Assembly (NCBI RefSeq): GCF_027667425.1
Contig: NZ_JAQEGR010000009.1
Span: 119,054 to 183,053, forward strand
Length of the DNA: 64,000 nt
Source of the DNA: Fusicatenibacter saccharivorans
GTDB lineage: Bacteria > Bacillota > Clostridia > Lachnospirales > Lachnospiraceae
Direction: 5' to 3'
This document shows positions 27,947 to 35,894 of this stretch, piece after piece (position 1 is the first letter of the stretch; the number at the start of each line of letters is the position of its first letter). The notes under the pieces are model-generated. The model ran no database searches, was not told where the DNA came from, and was given only the letters and a program-made list of their open reading frames with translations. The position numbers and the translations under genes are program-made.

Positions 27947-28156
27947 ATGCCTTTAACGATGGCAAATCCAGGCGAATGTTACACAATCAGAAAAGTTGGC
28001 GGAAAAGAAGAGACCAGAAGATTTCTTGAAAATCTTGGCTTCGTCGTTGGCGGAAACGTGACAGTCGTATCGGAAATCGACGGCAATCTCATCGTGAATG
28101 TGAAAGATTCCAGGGTAGCCGTTGGAAAAGATATGGCAGCCAAAATCCTGATTTGA
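27947..28156 (+). CDS. feoA: FeoA domain protein (first copy)
   Basis: The 69-residue SH3-like protein contains ETRRFLENLGFVVGGNVTVV and GNLIVNVKDSRVAVGKDMA, the standard FeoA fold elements. FeoA proteins assist the FeoB ferrous iron transporter. The ATG at 27947 lies 9 nt after AGGAGG. A second feoA follows after 19 bp and feoB later, so iron uptake is the clear context. Confidence 0.9.
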   Translation: MPLTMANPGECYTIRKVGGKEETRRFLENLGFVVGGNVTVVSEIDGNLIVNVKDSRVAVGKDMAAKILI

Positions 28157-28175
28157 TAGGAAAGAAGGAGAGAAG

Positions 28176-28397
28176 ATGAAGACTTTAAAAGAGACTTCCG
28201 TAGGAGAAACCGTTAAAGTTGTAAAACTCAACGGCTCCGGTCCGGTCAAAAGAAGAATCATGGATATGGGAATCACCAAGGGTGTTGACGTATTCGTGCG
28301 CAAAGTTGCTCCGCTCGGCGATCCGGTCGAAGTAACCGTCAGAGGATACGAATTATCCTTAAGAAAAGCAGATGCCGAAATGATTGAAGTAGAGTAA
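28176..28397 (+). CDS. feoA: FeoA domain protein (second copy)
   Basis: The 73-residue protein shows the core FeoA pattern (VKRRIMDMGITKGVDVFVRK, GDPVEVTVRGYELSLRK). It differs markedly from the first copy, so the pair is an old duplication rather than a recent one. AAGGAGAGAAG precedes the ATG. A GTTAG-N6-CTAAC site lies 18 bp after its stop. Confidence 0.92.
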   Translation: MKTLKETSVGETVKVVKLNGSGPVKRRIMDMGITKGVDVFVRKVAPLGDPVEVTVRGYELSLRKADAEMIEVE

Positions 28398-28414
28398 ATT
28401 TTTTTTGCCTGCTT

Positions 28415-28430
28415 GTTAGCGAATGCTAAC
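28415..28430. promoter_or_regulatory. Operator GTTAG-N6-CTAAC, site 2
   Basis: GTTAGCGAATGCTAAC lies between the second feoA and feoB; the dyad extends to 20 bp (TTG...CAA). No clear promoter accompanies it, so it may control an internal start for feoB or act as a roadblock. Confidence 0.6.
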
Positions 28431-28513
28431 AAAAGCAAGCTGTGGCCAATATTGGTAAGGCTTGTGAAGTTATTAAAATCAGTAAAAATCAAAGAAAGAG
28501 GGGCATGGAAAAA

Positions 28514-30664
28514 ATGGCAATTAAGATTGCACTCGCAGGAAACCCGAACTGCGGTAAGACAACATTGTTCAATGCACTGACAGGCTCCAACCAGTTCGTA
28601 GGAAACTGGCCAGGTGTAACCGTCGAGAAAAAAGAAGGAAAGCTCAAAGGCCACAAAGATGTCACCATCATGGACCTTCCGGGTATCTATTCTTTATCTC
28701 CGTATACACTGGAGGAAGTGGTAGCCAGAAATTACCTGATTAATGAAAGACCAGATGCGATCCTGAACATCGTAGATGGTACCAACATTGAGCGTAACCT
28801 GTATCTGTCCACACAGATCATGGAACTTGGTATTCCGGTGATCATGGCTGTCAACATGATGGATATTGTTGAGAAGAACGGAGACAAAATACATATCGAC
28901 AAACTGGCGAAAAAGCTGGGCTGTGAAGTTGTAACCATCTCTGCTCTGAAAGGAACCGGAATCAAAGAAGCTGCTGATAAAGCAGTGCAGATTGCACAGA
29001 AAAAAGGTGCTGCTGTACCGGTTCATGAGTTTGACAAGGATGTGGAGGCAGTCATCCGCACCGTTGAGAGCAAACTCGGAAGTGATATTGTAAATGAGCA
29101 GAAACGCTTCTTTGCAATCAAACTTCTGGAGAAAGATGATAAGATCACAGAGCAGATGAAATCCGTTCCGGATGTATCTGCCGAGATCAAACAGCTGGAA
29201 GACAAATTTGATGACGATACCGAGAGTATTATTACAAACGAGCGTTACGTTTATATTTCCAGCATCATCGGTGACTGTGTCACAAAGAACAAGAAAAACG
29301 CCATGACAACATCGGATAAGATCGACCGGATCGTAACCAACCGCTGGCTGGCACTTCCGATCTTTGCAGTTGTTATGTGGGTTGTATATTATGTATCTGT
29401 CACAACAGTAGGTACTTTTGTAACGGACTGGACCAACGATGTACTCTTTGGAGAGATCATTCCGCCGGCCATTGAAAATCTGCTGAACGCGATCCACTGC
29501 GCTGACTGGCTGCAGGGTCTGATCCTGGATGGTATTGTTGCCGGTGTTGGTGCCGTACTTGGATTCGTACCGCAGATGCTGGTACTGTTCCTGTTCCTGG
29601 CATTTCTGGAGTCCTGCGGTTACATGGCGCGTGTTGCATTCATCATGGATCGTATCTTCCGTAAATTTGGACTTTCCGGAAAATCCTTCATTCCGATGCT
29701 GATCGGAAGTGGTTGTGGTGTTCCTGGTATCATGGCTTCCCGTACCATCGAGAATGACCGTGACCGTAAAATGACCATCATGACAACAACGTTTGTACCT
29801 TGTGGAGCAAAACTTCCAATCATCGCCCTGATCGCAGGCGCCCTGTTTAATGGAGCTTCCTGGGTTGCACCAAGTGCTTACTTCGTTGGTATCGCAGCAA
29901 TCATCTGCTCCGGTATCATCCTGAAAAAAACAAAACTGTTCGCTGGCGATCCGGCTCCGTTTGTTATGGAGCTTCCGGCTTACCACTGGCCGACGGTAAG
30001 CAACGTTCTCCGCAGCATGTGGGAGCGTGGCTGGTCTTTCATCAAAAAAGCCGGTACGATCATCCTGATGTCTACCATCGTTCTGTGGTTCCTGATGAAC
30101 TTCGGATGGGTTGACGGATCCTTCGGAATGCTGGAAGCTGAGCAGTTAAATGACAGTATCCTGGCTTCCATCGGAAGCGTGATCGCTCCTCTGTTTGCAC
30201 CTCTTGGATGGGGCGACTGGAAGATGGCTGTTGCAGCTGTTTCCGGACTGATCGCAAAAGAGAACGTTGTTGGTACCTTTGGTATCCTGTTCGGCTTTGG
30301 TGAAGTTGCAGAAGACGGTGCCGAGATCTGGGGACAGCTCGCAGGAAGCTTATCTACGGTAGCAGCTTATTCCTTCCTGGTATTCAACCTTCTGTGCGCA
30401 CCGTGCTTCGCAGCAATGGGTGCAATCAAACGTGAGATGAACAATACCAAATGGTTTTTTACTGCAATCGGATATCAGACACTGCTTGCCTATGTTGTAT
30501 CCCTGTGCATCTATCAGATCGGTAACCTGTTCATCGGCGGCGGTTTTGGAATCGGAACGGTAGTTGCTGTTCTGCTCATCATCGGATTTGTATATCTGCT
30601 GGTAAGACCTTACAAAGAGAGCGCAACTCTGAGCGTTTCCACCAACAAAATGTTCAGCAAATAA
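28514..30664 (+). CDS. feoB: Ferrous iron transport protein B
   Basis: The 716-residue protein imports Fe2+. An N-terminal G domain has P-loop GNPNCGKTT (9-17), switch sequence NWPGVTVEKKEG, DLPGIYSLSP and the NMMD base-recognition motif. A helical GDI-like segment follows, and then the membrane domain with two Gate motifs (LGFVPQMLVLFLFLAFLES, GSGCGVPGIMASRT, FVPCGAKLPIIALIAGA). The ATG at 28514 has GAGGGG at a proper 9-nt distance; the ATG at 28505 is too close to it. Both feoA genes lie upstream and the Cys-rich partner downstream. Confidence 0.97.
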   Translation: MAIKIALAGNPNCGKTTLFNALTGSNQFVGNWPGVTVEKKEGKLKGHKDVTIMDLPGIYSLSPYTLEEVVARNYLINERPDAILNIVDGTNIERNLYLSTQIMELGIPVIMAVNMMDIVEKNGDKIHIDKLAKKLGCEVVTISALKGTGIKEAADKAVQIAQKKGAAVPVHEFDKDVEAVIRTVESKLGSDIVNEQKRFFAIKLLEKDDKITEQMKSVPDVSAEIKQLEDKFDDDTESIITNERYVYISSIIGDCVTKNKKNAMTTSDKIDRIVTNRWLALPIFAVVMWVVYYVSVTTVGTFVTDWTNDVLFGEIIPPAIENLLNAIHCADWLQGLILDGIVAGVGAVLGFVPQMLVLFLFLAFLESCGYMARVAFIMDRIFRKFGLSGKSFIPMLIGSGCGVPGIMASRTIENDRDRKMTIMTTTFVPCGAKLPIIALIAGALFNGASWVAPSAYFVGIAAIICSGIILKKTKLFAGDPAPFVMELPAYHWPTVSNVLRSMWERGWSFIKKAGTIILMSTIVLWFLMNFGWVDGSFGMLEAEQLNDSILASIGSVIAPLFAPLGWGDWKMAVAAVSGLIAKENVVGTFGILFGFGEVAEDGAEIWGQLAGSLSTVAAYSFLVFNLLCAPCFAAMGAIKREMNNTKWFFTAIGYQTLLAYVVSLCIYQIGNLFIGGGFGIGTVVAVLLIIGFVYLLVRPYKESATLSVSTNKMFSK

Positions 30665-30697
30665 TTGCTGTGACAGATAGAGAACATGTATCTGATG

Positions 30698-30741
30698 AAG
30701 AGTCCGTATCCGGCATCCGCTGCAGGATGCGGACTCTTTTG
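30698..30741 (+). terminator. Hairpin between feoB and the Cys-rich gene
   Basis: AAGAGTCCG/CGGACTCTT with an inner CATCC/GGATG stem, followed by TTTT. Partial termination would lower expression of the downstream genes. Confidence 0.75.
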
Positions 30742-30761
30742 AAAAGAAAGGAGTTGTTTCT

Positions 30762-30896
30762 ATGGGAACTTTTATCACACTTGTAGTCGTTGTTGGTCTG
30801 GTAGGACTTGCAGTACGCAGTATGATTAAAGATAAAAAAAGCGGCAAGGGAAGCTGTGGTGGTAACTGCGGGCAGTGCAAGGGACATTGCGACTGA
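30762..30896 (+). CDS. FeoB-associated Cys-rich membrane protein
   Basis: This 44-residue peptide begins MGTFITLVVVVGLVGLAV, a single membrane helix, and ends in a cysteine cluster (CGGNCGQCKGHC). It fits the FeoB-associated Cys-rich family known from Firmicutes, thought to act in place of FeoC at the transporter. AAAGGAG lies 10 nt before the ATG. Confidence 0.9.
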   Translation: MGTFITLVVVVGLVGLAVRSMIKDKKSGKGSCGGNCGQCKGHCD

Positions 30897-30929
30897 CAGG
30901 ACAGGAATCATCATCAGGAGGTAGAACGT

Positions 30930-31385
30930 ATGCCGCAGGAACAGACAAAGCATGAAGCCAGAAATTATCACAGAACACAGATGAAGCGAGAACTGATTAT
31001 TCAGAAGCTCCGGGAACAGGGATGCAGAATAACCAGACAGAGACGGATTCTGCTCGATATTATCCTGGAAGAGGAGTGCTCCTGCTGTAAAGAAATTTAC
31101 TATAAAGCTCTGCAGAAAGACAGCAGCATCGGGCCTGCTACGGTGTATCGCATGGTGAATACACTGGAGAGCATCGGTGCAATCAGCCGCAAAAATTTTT
31201 ACAAGATTGCCTGTGGAGAAGAATGCTTCAAAGATCAGGGCTGTACCGTAGAACTGAGCGATCATACCATCTGCCGCTTAAGCGGAGAGATGTGGATGGA
31301 CGTGATGAAATCCGGACTGAAGGCAAAGGGCTATATTCAGAATCAGGATATTGAAAATGTGATTGTTTCAGCGGTGGAAGGCTGA
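30930..31385 (+). CDS. Fur-family-like regulator with a non-canonical metal site
   Basis: The 151-residue protein has a winged-helix half like Fur (GCRITRQRRILLDIILEEEC, then IGPATVYRMVNTLESIGAIS, about 30-87). The dimerisation half is short and lacks the classical HHHxH stretch. Instead it has C95, C99, C105, H112 and C115 (CGEECF, GCTVELSDHTICRL), and an extra CSCC at 50-53. It lies directly after the FeoB-associated gene with AGGAGGTAGAACGT before the ATG. It may sense a metal or thiol state and control feo genes, but the operator found here is not a classical Fur box. Confidence 0.8.
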   Translation: MPQEQTKHEARNYHRTQMKRELIIQKLREQGCRITRQRRILLDIILEEECSCCKEIYYKALQKDSSIGPATVYRMVNTLESIGAISRKNFYKIACGEECFKDQGCTVELSDHTICRLSGEMWMDVMKSGLKAKGYIQNQDIENVIVSAVEG

Positions 31386-31431
31386 AAAACGGGGAAAACG
31401 GGTGAAAATTCCTTCCGTTTTCCCTGTTTTA
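31386..31431 (+). terminator. Terminator after the Fur-like gene
   Basis: AAAACGGGGAAAACGG pairs with CCGTTTTCCCTGTTTT (one G-U). Confidence 0.75.
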
Positions 31432-31463
31432 ATGAAAATAATTATCAAAAAGAACTGTACGTA

Positions 31464-31493
31464 TTGTCTAACCGAGCAGGTGAGTGCTATACT
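31464..31493 (+). promoter_or_regulatory. Promoter of DUF6110 gene
   Basis: TTGTCT (31464-31469) and TATACT (31488-31493), 18-nt spacer. Confidence 0.55.
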
Positions 31494-31561
31494 GTGAACC
31501 ACAGCGGGGGAAAATGTAAAATTCAGAAAAAATTTATTTTAATAACAGGAGGAAATGTAAT

Positions 31562-31873
31562 ATGACAATCAAAGATTTAAAACATCCAGGACTTTTCGCA
31601 GCAGGAGTATTATTCGGAACAGCAGGTATCAAAGCACTGTCCAGCAAGGATGCGAAAAAACTTTACACCAACTGCACCGCAGCTGTTCTTCGTGCAAAGA
31701 AAGTTGTTATGGATACGGTAACGACCATCCAGGAGAATGCGGAGGACATCTATGCTGACGCAAAACAGATCAACGAAGAGCGTGAAGCAGCAGAAGAGGC
31801 AGTAGAGGATGTAGCTGAAGAGACAGCAGAGGAAGCTGTTGAAGCAGAAGCAGAGGATACGGTTGAGGCATAA
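31562..31873 (+). CDS. DUF6110 family protein
   Basis: The 103-residue protein has a hydrophobic segment near the N-terminus (HPGLFAAGVLFGTAGIKAL), a Lys/Thr-rich middle and a very acidic Ala/Glu C-terminal tail (about 73-103) that could form a coil or bind cations. Families of this kind sit beside P-type metal ATPases in Lachnospiraceae, as here. Function unknown. AGGAGG lies 9 nt before the ATG. Confidence 0.75.
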   Translation: MTIKDLKHPGLFAAGVLFGTAGIKALSSKDAKKLYTNCTAAVLRAKKVVMDTVTTIQENAEDIYADAKQINEEREAAEEAVEDVAEETAEEAVEAEAEDTVEA

Positions 31874-31921
31874 GCTGTACACAGCAACATCTGATTTACG
31901 TCGTATTCATACGGAAAAAAC

Positions 31922-31956
31922 AAAACGCCTGCAGAATTCTCTGCAGGTGTTTTTCT
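31922..31956 (+). terminator. Hairpin between DUF6110 and the ATPase gene
   Basis: AACGCCTGCAGA/TCTGCAGGTGTT followed by TTTTTC; partial read-through would supply the ATPase gene, which has no other clear promoter. Confidence 0.8.
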
Positions 31957-31970
31957 AGGAGGCATAAGAT

Positions 31971-34058
31971 TTGAAATTTTATATTAAACACGAAAGCAGA
32001 GGCAGAATCCGAATCCATCTGGCACAGAAGCGCATGTCCTCCGTACAGGCAGAGACACTGCTGTACTATCTGCAGAATCAGAACCAGGTATCTTTCGCGA
32101 AGGTATATGACAGAACCGGCGATGCCGTGATCTGTTACGAGGGAGAACGAGCCGCTGTGATTCGGATGATACAGCTCTTCCACTACGAGGAAGTAGAGCT
32201 GCCGACCGGACTGCTTGAGAGCTCCGGCAGAGCGTTAAACAACGAATATCAGGAAAAGCTGATCAGCAAAGTGATTTACCACTTTGGAAGAAAATGGCTT
32301 CTTCCGGCACCGATCCGTGCCATCTATACTACGGTTGTTTCCGTAAAATATATCTGGAAAGGAATCCAGACACTGGCACAGGGAAAGATCGAAGTTCCGG
32401 TTCTTGATGCAACCGCAATCGGTGTTTCGATGCTCCGCGGCGACTATGGAACCGCAGGCTCTGTCATGTTCCTGCTCGGCGTAGGAGAGCTGCTTGAGGA
32501 ATGGACGCATAAAAAATCCGTCGGAGATCTGGCACGCAGCATGTCGCTGAACGTCGGAAAGGTATGGCTGAAAAAAGACGGCCAGGAAATTCTCGTTCCG
32601 TCTGAAAAAATTGTTGCGGGCGACGAGATTGTCGTACATATGGGAAATCTGATTCCATTCGACGGCGAGGTATCCAACGGCGAGGGTATGGTAAACCAGG
32701 CTTCTCTGACCGGAGAATCTGTTCCGGTACGCCGTACCTTAGGTTCCGTTGTCTATGCGGGAACGGTTCTTGAGGAGGGCGAGCTTACCATTCTTGTGAA
32801 GCAGACCGGCGGATCCAGCCGTTACGAGAAGATTACCGCGATGATCGAAGAGTCCGAGAAACTGAAATCCGGACTGGAGAGCAAGGCAGAGCATCTGGCA
32901 GACCGTCTTGTACCGTATTCCCTTGGCGGAACGGCGTTGACGTATCTTCTGACCAGAAATGCAACGAAAGCACTCTCTATTCTGATGGTAGACTTCTCCT
33001 GTGCGTTAAAACTTGCCATGCCGATTTCCGTTCTCTCTGCAATCCGCGAGGCAAACCAGCACAAGATCACCGTAAAGGGCGGTAAATTCCTGGAGGCTGT
33101 GGCGGAAGCGGATACGATCGTTTTCGATAAGACCGGAACACTGACAAAAGCGCAGCCGACCGTAGCAGAGGTGGTATCCTTCAGCGAAACAAAGAGCCCG
33201 GATGAGCTTCTGCGCATCGCAGCCTGCCTGGAAGAGCATTTTCCGCATTCCATGGCAAAAGCCGTAGTAGACGCGGCAAAAGAGAAACATCTGGATCACG
33301 AGGAGATGCACTCCAAAGTAGAATATATCGTTGCACACGGTATTTCTACAACGATCAATGGCGAAAAAGCGATTATTGGAAGTTATCACTTCGTATTTGA
33401 GGATGAGAACAGTATCATTCTGGAAGGAATGGAAGAGAAGTTCCGTCATCTGCCGGAGGAGTATTCTCATCTCTATCTTGCCTTAGAAGGTGTACTTGCA
33501 GCAGTTATCTGCATTGAGGATCCGCTTCGTCCGGAGGCGGCCGAAATTATCCGTCAGCTGAAAAAAGCAGGTCTGAAAAAGATCGTCATGATGACCGGAG
33601 ACAGCGAGCGCACGGCAAAAGCGATCGCGAAGAAGGTCGGCGTGGACGAGTACTATGCTGAGGTACTGCCGGAGGATAAGGCAAACTTTGTGGAGAAAGA
33701 AAAAGCAGAGGGACGTAAAGTCATTATGATCGGTGACGGTATTAACGATTCACCGGCACTTTCTGCCGCAGACGTTGGAATCGCCATCAGCGAGGGCGCA
33801 GAGATTGCGCGTGAGATCGCGGATATCACCGTTGCCGCAGACGATCTGGCAGAAATTCTGGTGCTTCGTATGCTGAGCAACCGTCTGATGAAACGGATTC
33901 ATAAGAATTACCGCTTTATCGTTACGTTCAATGCCGGACTGATTCTGCTCGGCGTGGGCGGTATTTTACAGCCAACCACTTCCGCACTGCTTCACAATAC
34001 ATCTACTCTTTACATTGGCTTAAAGAGTATGGGTAACCTGCTGGACGAGCCGGTATAA
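31971..34058 (+). CDS. P1B-type heavy-metal ATPase with atypical transport motif
   Basis: The 695-residue ATPase has TGES (247-250), the phosphorylation site DKTGT (D386), an HP motif (HFPHSMAKAVV), MTGDSERTAKAIA and GDGINDSPAL (about 587). The N-terminal ~75 residues resemble a metal-binding fold (SRGRIRIHL) but carry no CxxC. The transmembrane motif that is CPC in copper pumps reads F342-S343-C344-A-L-K-L-A-M-P here, losing the conserved proline. The substrate therefore cannot be read from known classes; iron or manganese export is a guess from the neighbouring feo genes. The start is TTG, 8 nt after AGGAGG. Confidence 0.9.
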   Translation: MKFYIKHESRGRIRIHLAQKRMSSVQAETLLYYLQNQNQVSFAKVYDRTGDAVICYEGERAAVIRMIQLFHYEEVELPTGLLESSGRALNNEYQEKLISKVIYHFGRKWLLPAPIRAIYTTVVSVKYIWKGIQTLAQGKIEVPVLDATAIGVSMLRGDYGTAGSVMFLLGVGELLEEWTHKKSVGDLARSMSLNVGKVWLKKDGQEILVPSEKIVAGDEIVVHMGNLIPFDGEVSNGEGMVNQASLTGESVPVRRTLGSVVYAGTVLEEGELTILVKQTGGSSRYEKITAMIEESEKLKSGLESKAEHLADRLVPYSLGGTALTYLLTRNATKALSILMVDFSCALKLAMPISVLSAIREANQHKITVKGGKFLEAVAEADTIVFDKTGTLTKAQPTVAEVVSFSETKSPDELLRIAACLEEHFPHSMAKAVVDAAKEKHLDHEEMHSKVEYIVAHGISTTINGEKAIIGSYHFVFEDENSIILEGMEEKFRHLPEEYSHLYLALEGVLAAVICIEDPLRPEAAEIIRQLKKAGLKKIVMMTGDSERTAKAIAKKVGVDEYYAEVLPEDKANFVEKEKAEGRKVIMIGDGINDSPALSAADVGIAISEGAEIAREIADITVAADDLAEILVLRMLSNRLMKRIHKNYRFIVTFNAGLILLGVGGILQPTTSALLHNTSTLYIGLKSMGNLLDEPV

Positions 34059-34082
34059 AAAACAGAACAGAATAGCAACGGG

Positions 34083-34124
34083 AAAGCCGCCGGAGTCTTC
34101 TTCTTAAGATTCCAGCGGCTTTTT
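34083..34124 (+). terminator. Terminator after the P-type ATPase
   Basis: AAAGCCGC/GCGGCTTT with inner GGA/TCC, followed by TTTTT. Confidence 0.85.
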
Positions 34125-34239
34125 AACAAAAGCAGGGAAAGTCTCTGCTTCCATTGCGAATATTCTTTCACCAGCGTGATGTGAAAAAGAAAATGATACA
34201 ATTTTCTCAAGAAAAGCCGGAAAAATTTGCAGGATATCC

Positions 34240-34268
34240 TTGACAAAATCCGACAAAAACGGTATGAT
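34240..34268 (+). promoter_or_regulatory. Promoter of DUF2325-DUF3793-flavodoxin group
   Basis: TTGACA (34240-34245) and TATGAT (34263-34268), 17-nt spacer. The operator at 34279 covers the expected start site. The leader of about 145 nt also holds GATCCC/GGGATT pairing. Confidence 0.85.
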
Positions 34269-34278
34269 ATACCCAACA

Positions 34279-34294
34279 GTTAGATATAGCTAAC
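34279..34294. promoter_or_regulatory. Operator GTTAG-N6-CTAAC, site 3
   Basis: GTTAGATATAGCTAAC begins 11 bp after the -10 box, at the transcription start, a typical repressor position. It matches sites 1 and 2 at both half-sites. Confidence 0.7.
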
Positions 34295-34422
34295 TAAAGT
34301 ACAACGGATAAAACCAAAAATCATACGGGATCCCGGTAGAGGGATTCTTTCTTAAAACACAGGAGTTAGAATAAACTAATTTCAAGTAGCATAAGATAAC
34401 AACAGAAAGGCAGGTAGAGAAG

Positions 34423-34713
34423 ATGAGTGTCGTAATTATCGGTGGAAATGAAAGAATGGTGTGTCAATATACAGATATCTGTAAAGACTATGGATGTAAA
34501 GCAAAGGTGTTCCCGAAAGAGCATGGCTCCGTTAAGAAAAAAATTGGGAATCCGGATCTGATGATTCTCTTTACCAACACCGTATCCCACAAAATGGTCA
34601 TCACTGCTTCCCAGGAAGCAAAGAAAAACAATATTCCGATCGCAAGAATCCATACCAGCAGTGCCACCGCACTTCGCTCGGTATTAGATGAGCACTGCGC
34701 AGCAGCAATGTAA
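34423..34713 (+). CDS. DUF2325 family protein
   Basis: The 96-residue protein begins MSVVIIGGNERMVCQY and is of DUF2325 type, a small alpha/beta fold of unknown function often found near metal or redox genes. Cysteines at 14, 20, 25 and 92 are present without a CxxC. It is the first gene of a unit that carries operator site 3 and is followed after 18 bp by DUF3793. Confidence 0.75.
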   Translation: MSVVIIGGNERMVCQYTDICKDYGCKAKVFPKEHGSVKKKIGNPDLMILFTNTVSHKMVITASQEAKKNNIPIARIHTSSATALRSVLDEHCAAAM

Positions 34714-34731
34714 GAAGGAGACGTAAAAGGC

Positions 34732-35286
34732 ATGATTGAGAGATTTCTGATCGAACACTGTTCGGCAACGCTGGCTTCCATCAAAGCCGCAAATTTATGT
34801 AATATGACATTTTCATCCAAAGAAGAACTGGAAGATCAGATTTCATACTGGAGTGCCTGTCTGGAACCAAAAGGAATTCACATCTTTGTATTGCGGGAGC
34901 ATGAGACGAGAGCACTGGTCTATGTGTACCGTGAAGGGCTTCTCCAGAAGGAGCTGGAAAATCCGGAGAATGCAGCGTTTTTAAAATCCTATGGATATGA
35001 AAATACAGACATTGCCTATGCACTGAATCGCCTGAAAACCCGGGTAGCAGAGTGTAAAGAAGGATTTCCGCATGAGATCGGTGTGTTTCTCAACTATCCG
35101 CTCGGTGATGTGATCGGTTTTATTGAGAACAAAGGCCACAATTATAAATGCAAGGGATGCTGGAAGGTCTATTGCAATGAGTGCGAAACACAGAAAACAT
35201 TTCAGCGCTATCAGAAATGCAGAAACGTGTATCTGCGTCTCTGGAAGCAGGGAAGAAGCGTTTTACAGCTCACCGTAGCTGTTTAA
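34732..35286 (+). CDS. DUF3793 family protein
   Basis: The 184-residue protein matches DUF3793, a Clostridia family of unknown function. The C-terminal third has C140, C143, C148, C151 and C163 (YKCKGCWKVYCNEC), which looks like a metal or Fe-S site. AGAAGGAGACG precedes the ATG. The context, iron operator, DUF2325 upstream and flavodoxin downstream, suggests a role in iron or redox handling. Confidence 0.8.
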   Translation: MIERFLIEHCSATLASIKAANLCNMTFSSKEELEDQISYWSACLEPKGIHIFVLREHETRALVYVYREGLLQKELENPENAAFLKSYGYENTDIAYALNRLKTRVAECKEGFPHEIGVFLNYPLGDVIGFIENKGHNYKCKGCWKVYCNECETQKTFQRYQKCRNVYLRLWKQGRSVLQLTVAV

Positions 35287-35377
35287 CATAAAATCCTGCA
35301 TACCATAAAAAGGGCAGTAGGATCGGGGAAAGAAAAATCCCCCGGAATCAGAAAATAAAGAAAGAAGGATTTGAAAC

Positions 35378-35800
35378 ATGAGCAAAGTAGCAGTAGTTTA
35401 TTGGAGTGGAACCGGCAACACAGAAATGATGGCACAGAAAGTAGCAGAGGGAGCAAAAGAGGCAGGCGCAGAAGTTTCTGTTCTGACTTGCGCAGATTTC
35501 TCTGCGGATGATGTAGATGCATACGATGCAATCGCTTTCGGATGCCCGGCTATGGGGGCAGAAGAGCTGGAAGATACCGAGTTCGAGCCAATGTTCTCCG
35601 CATGTGAATCCAAACTCTCCGGAAAGAAAATCGCTCTGTTCGGTTCCTATGGATGGGGAGACGGCGAGTGGATGCGCACCTGGGAAGAAAGCTGCAAAAA
35701 TGATGGCGCCGAGCTGGTATGCGACAGCGTGATCTGCGCAGACGCGCCAGATGATGAAGCTGAGGCAGCATGCATTGCACTTGGAAAAGCACTCTGCTAA
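35378..35800 (+). CDS. Flavodoxin
   Basis: The 140-residue protein has the FMN phosphate loop YWSGTGNTEMMA (8-19), then FGCPAMGAEELED (about 56) and GSYGWGDGEWM (about 88), the two flavin-contact loops. Flavodoxin replaces ferredoxin as electron carrier when iron is short, which fits the iron-linked operator upstream. AAAGAAGGATTTGAAAC precedes the ATG and a strong terminator follows. Confidence 0.95.
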   Translation: MSKVAVVYWSGTGNTEMMAQKVAEGAKEAGAEVSVLTCADFSADDVDAYDAIAFGCPAMGAEELEDTEFEPMFSACESKLSGKKIALFGSYGWGDGEWMRTWEESCKNDGAELVCDSVICADAPDDEAEAACIALGKALC

Positions 35801-35818
35801 GCATAAATAAAAGGAAGA

Positions 35819-35860
35819 AAAAGCGGCAGCCCTTTTGTCTGGGACTGCCGCTTTTTTTTT
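35819..35860 (+). terminator. Terminator after flavodoxin
   Basis: AAGCGGCAGCCC pairs with GGG-A-CTGCCGCTT, followed by nine T. Confidence 0.92.
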
Positions 35861-35894
35861 CGGACAATGAGAAAGACTCGCTGTCATTTGGCTG

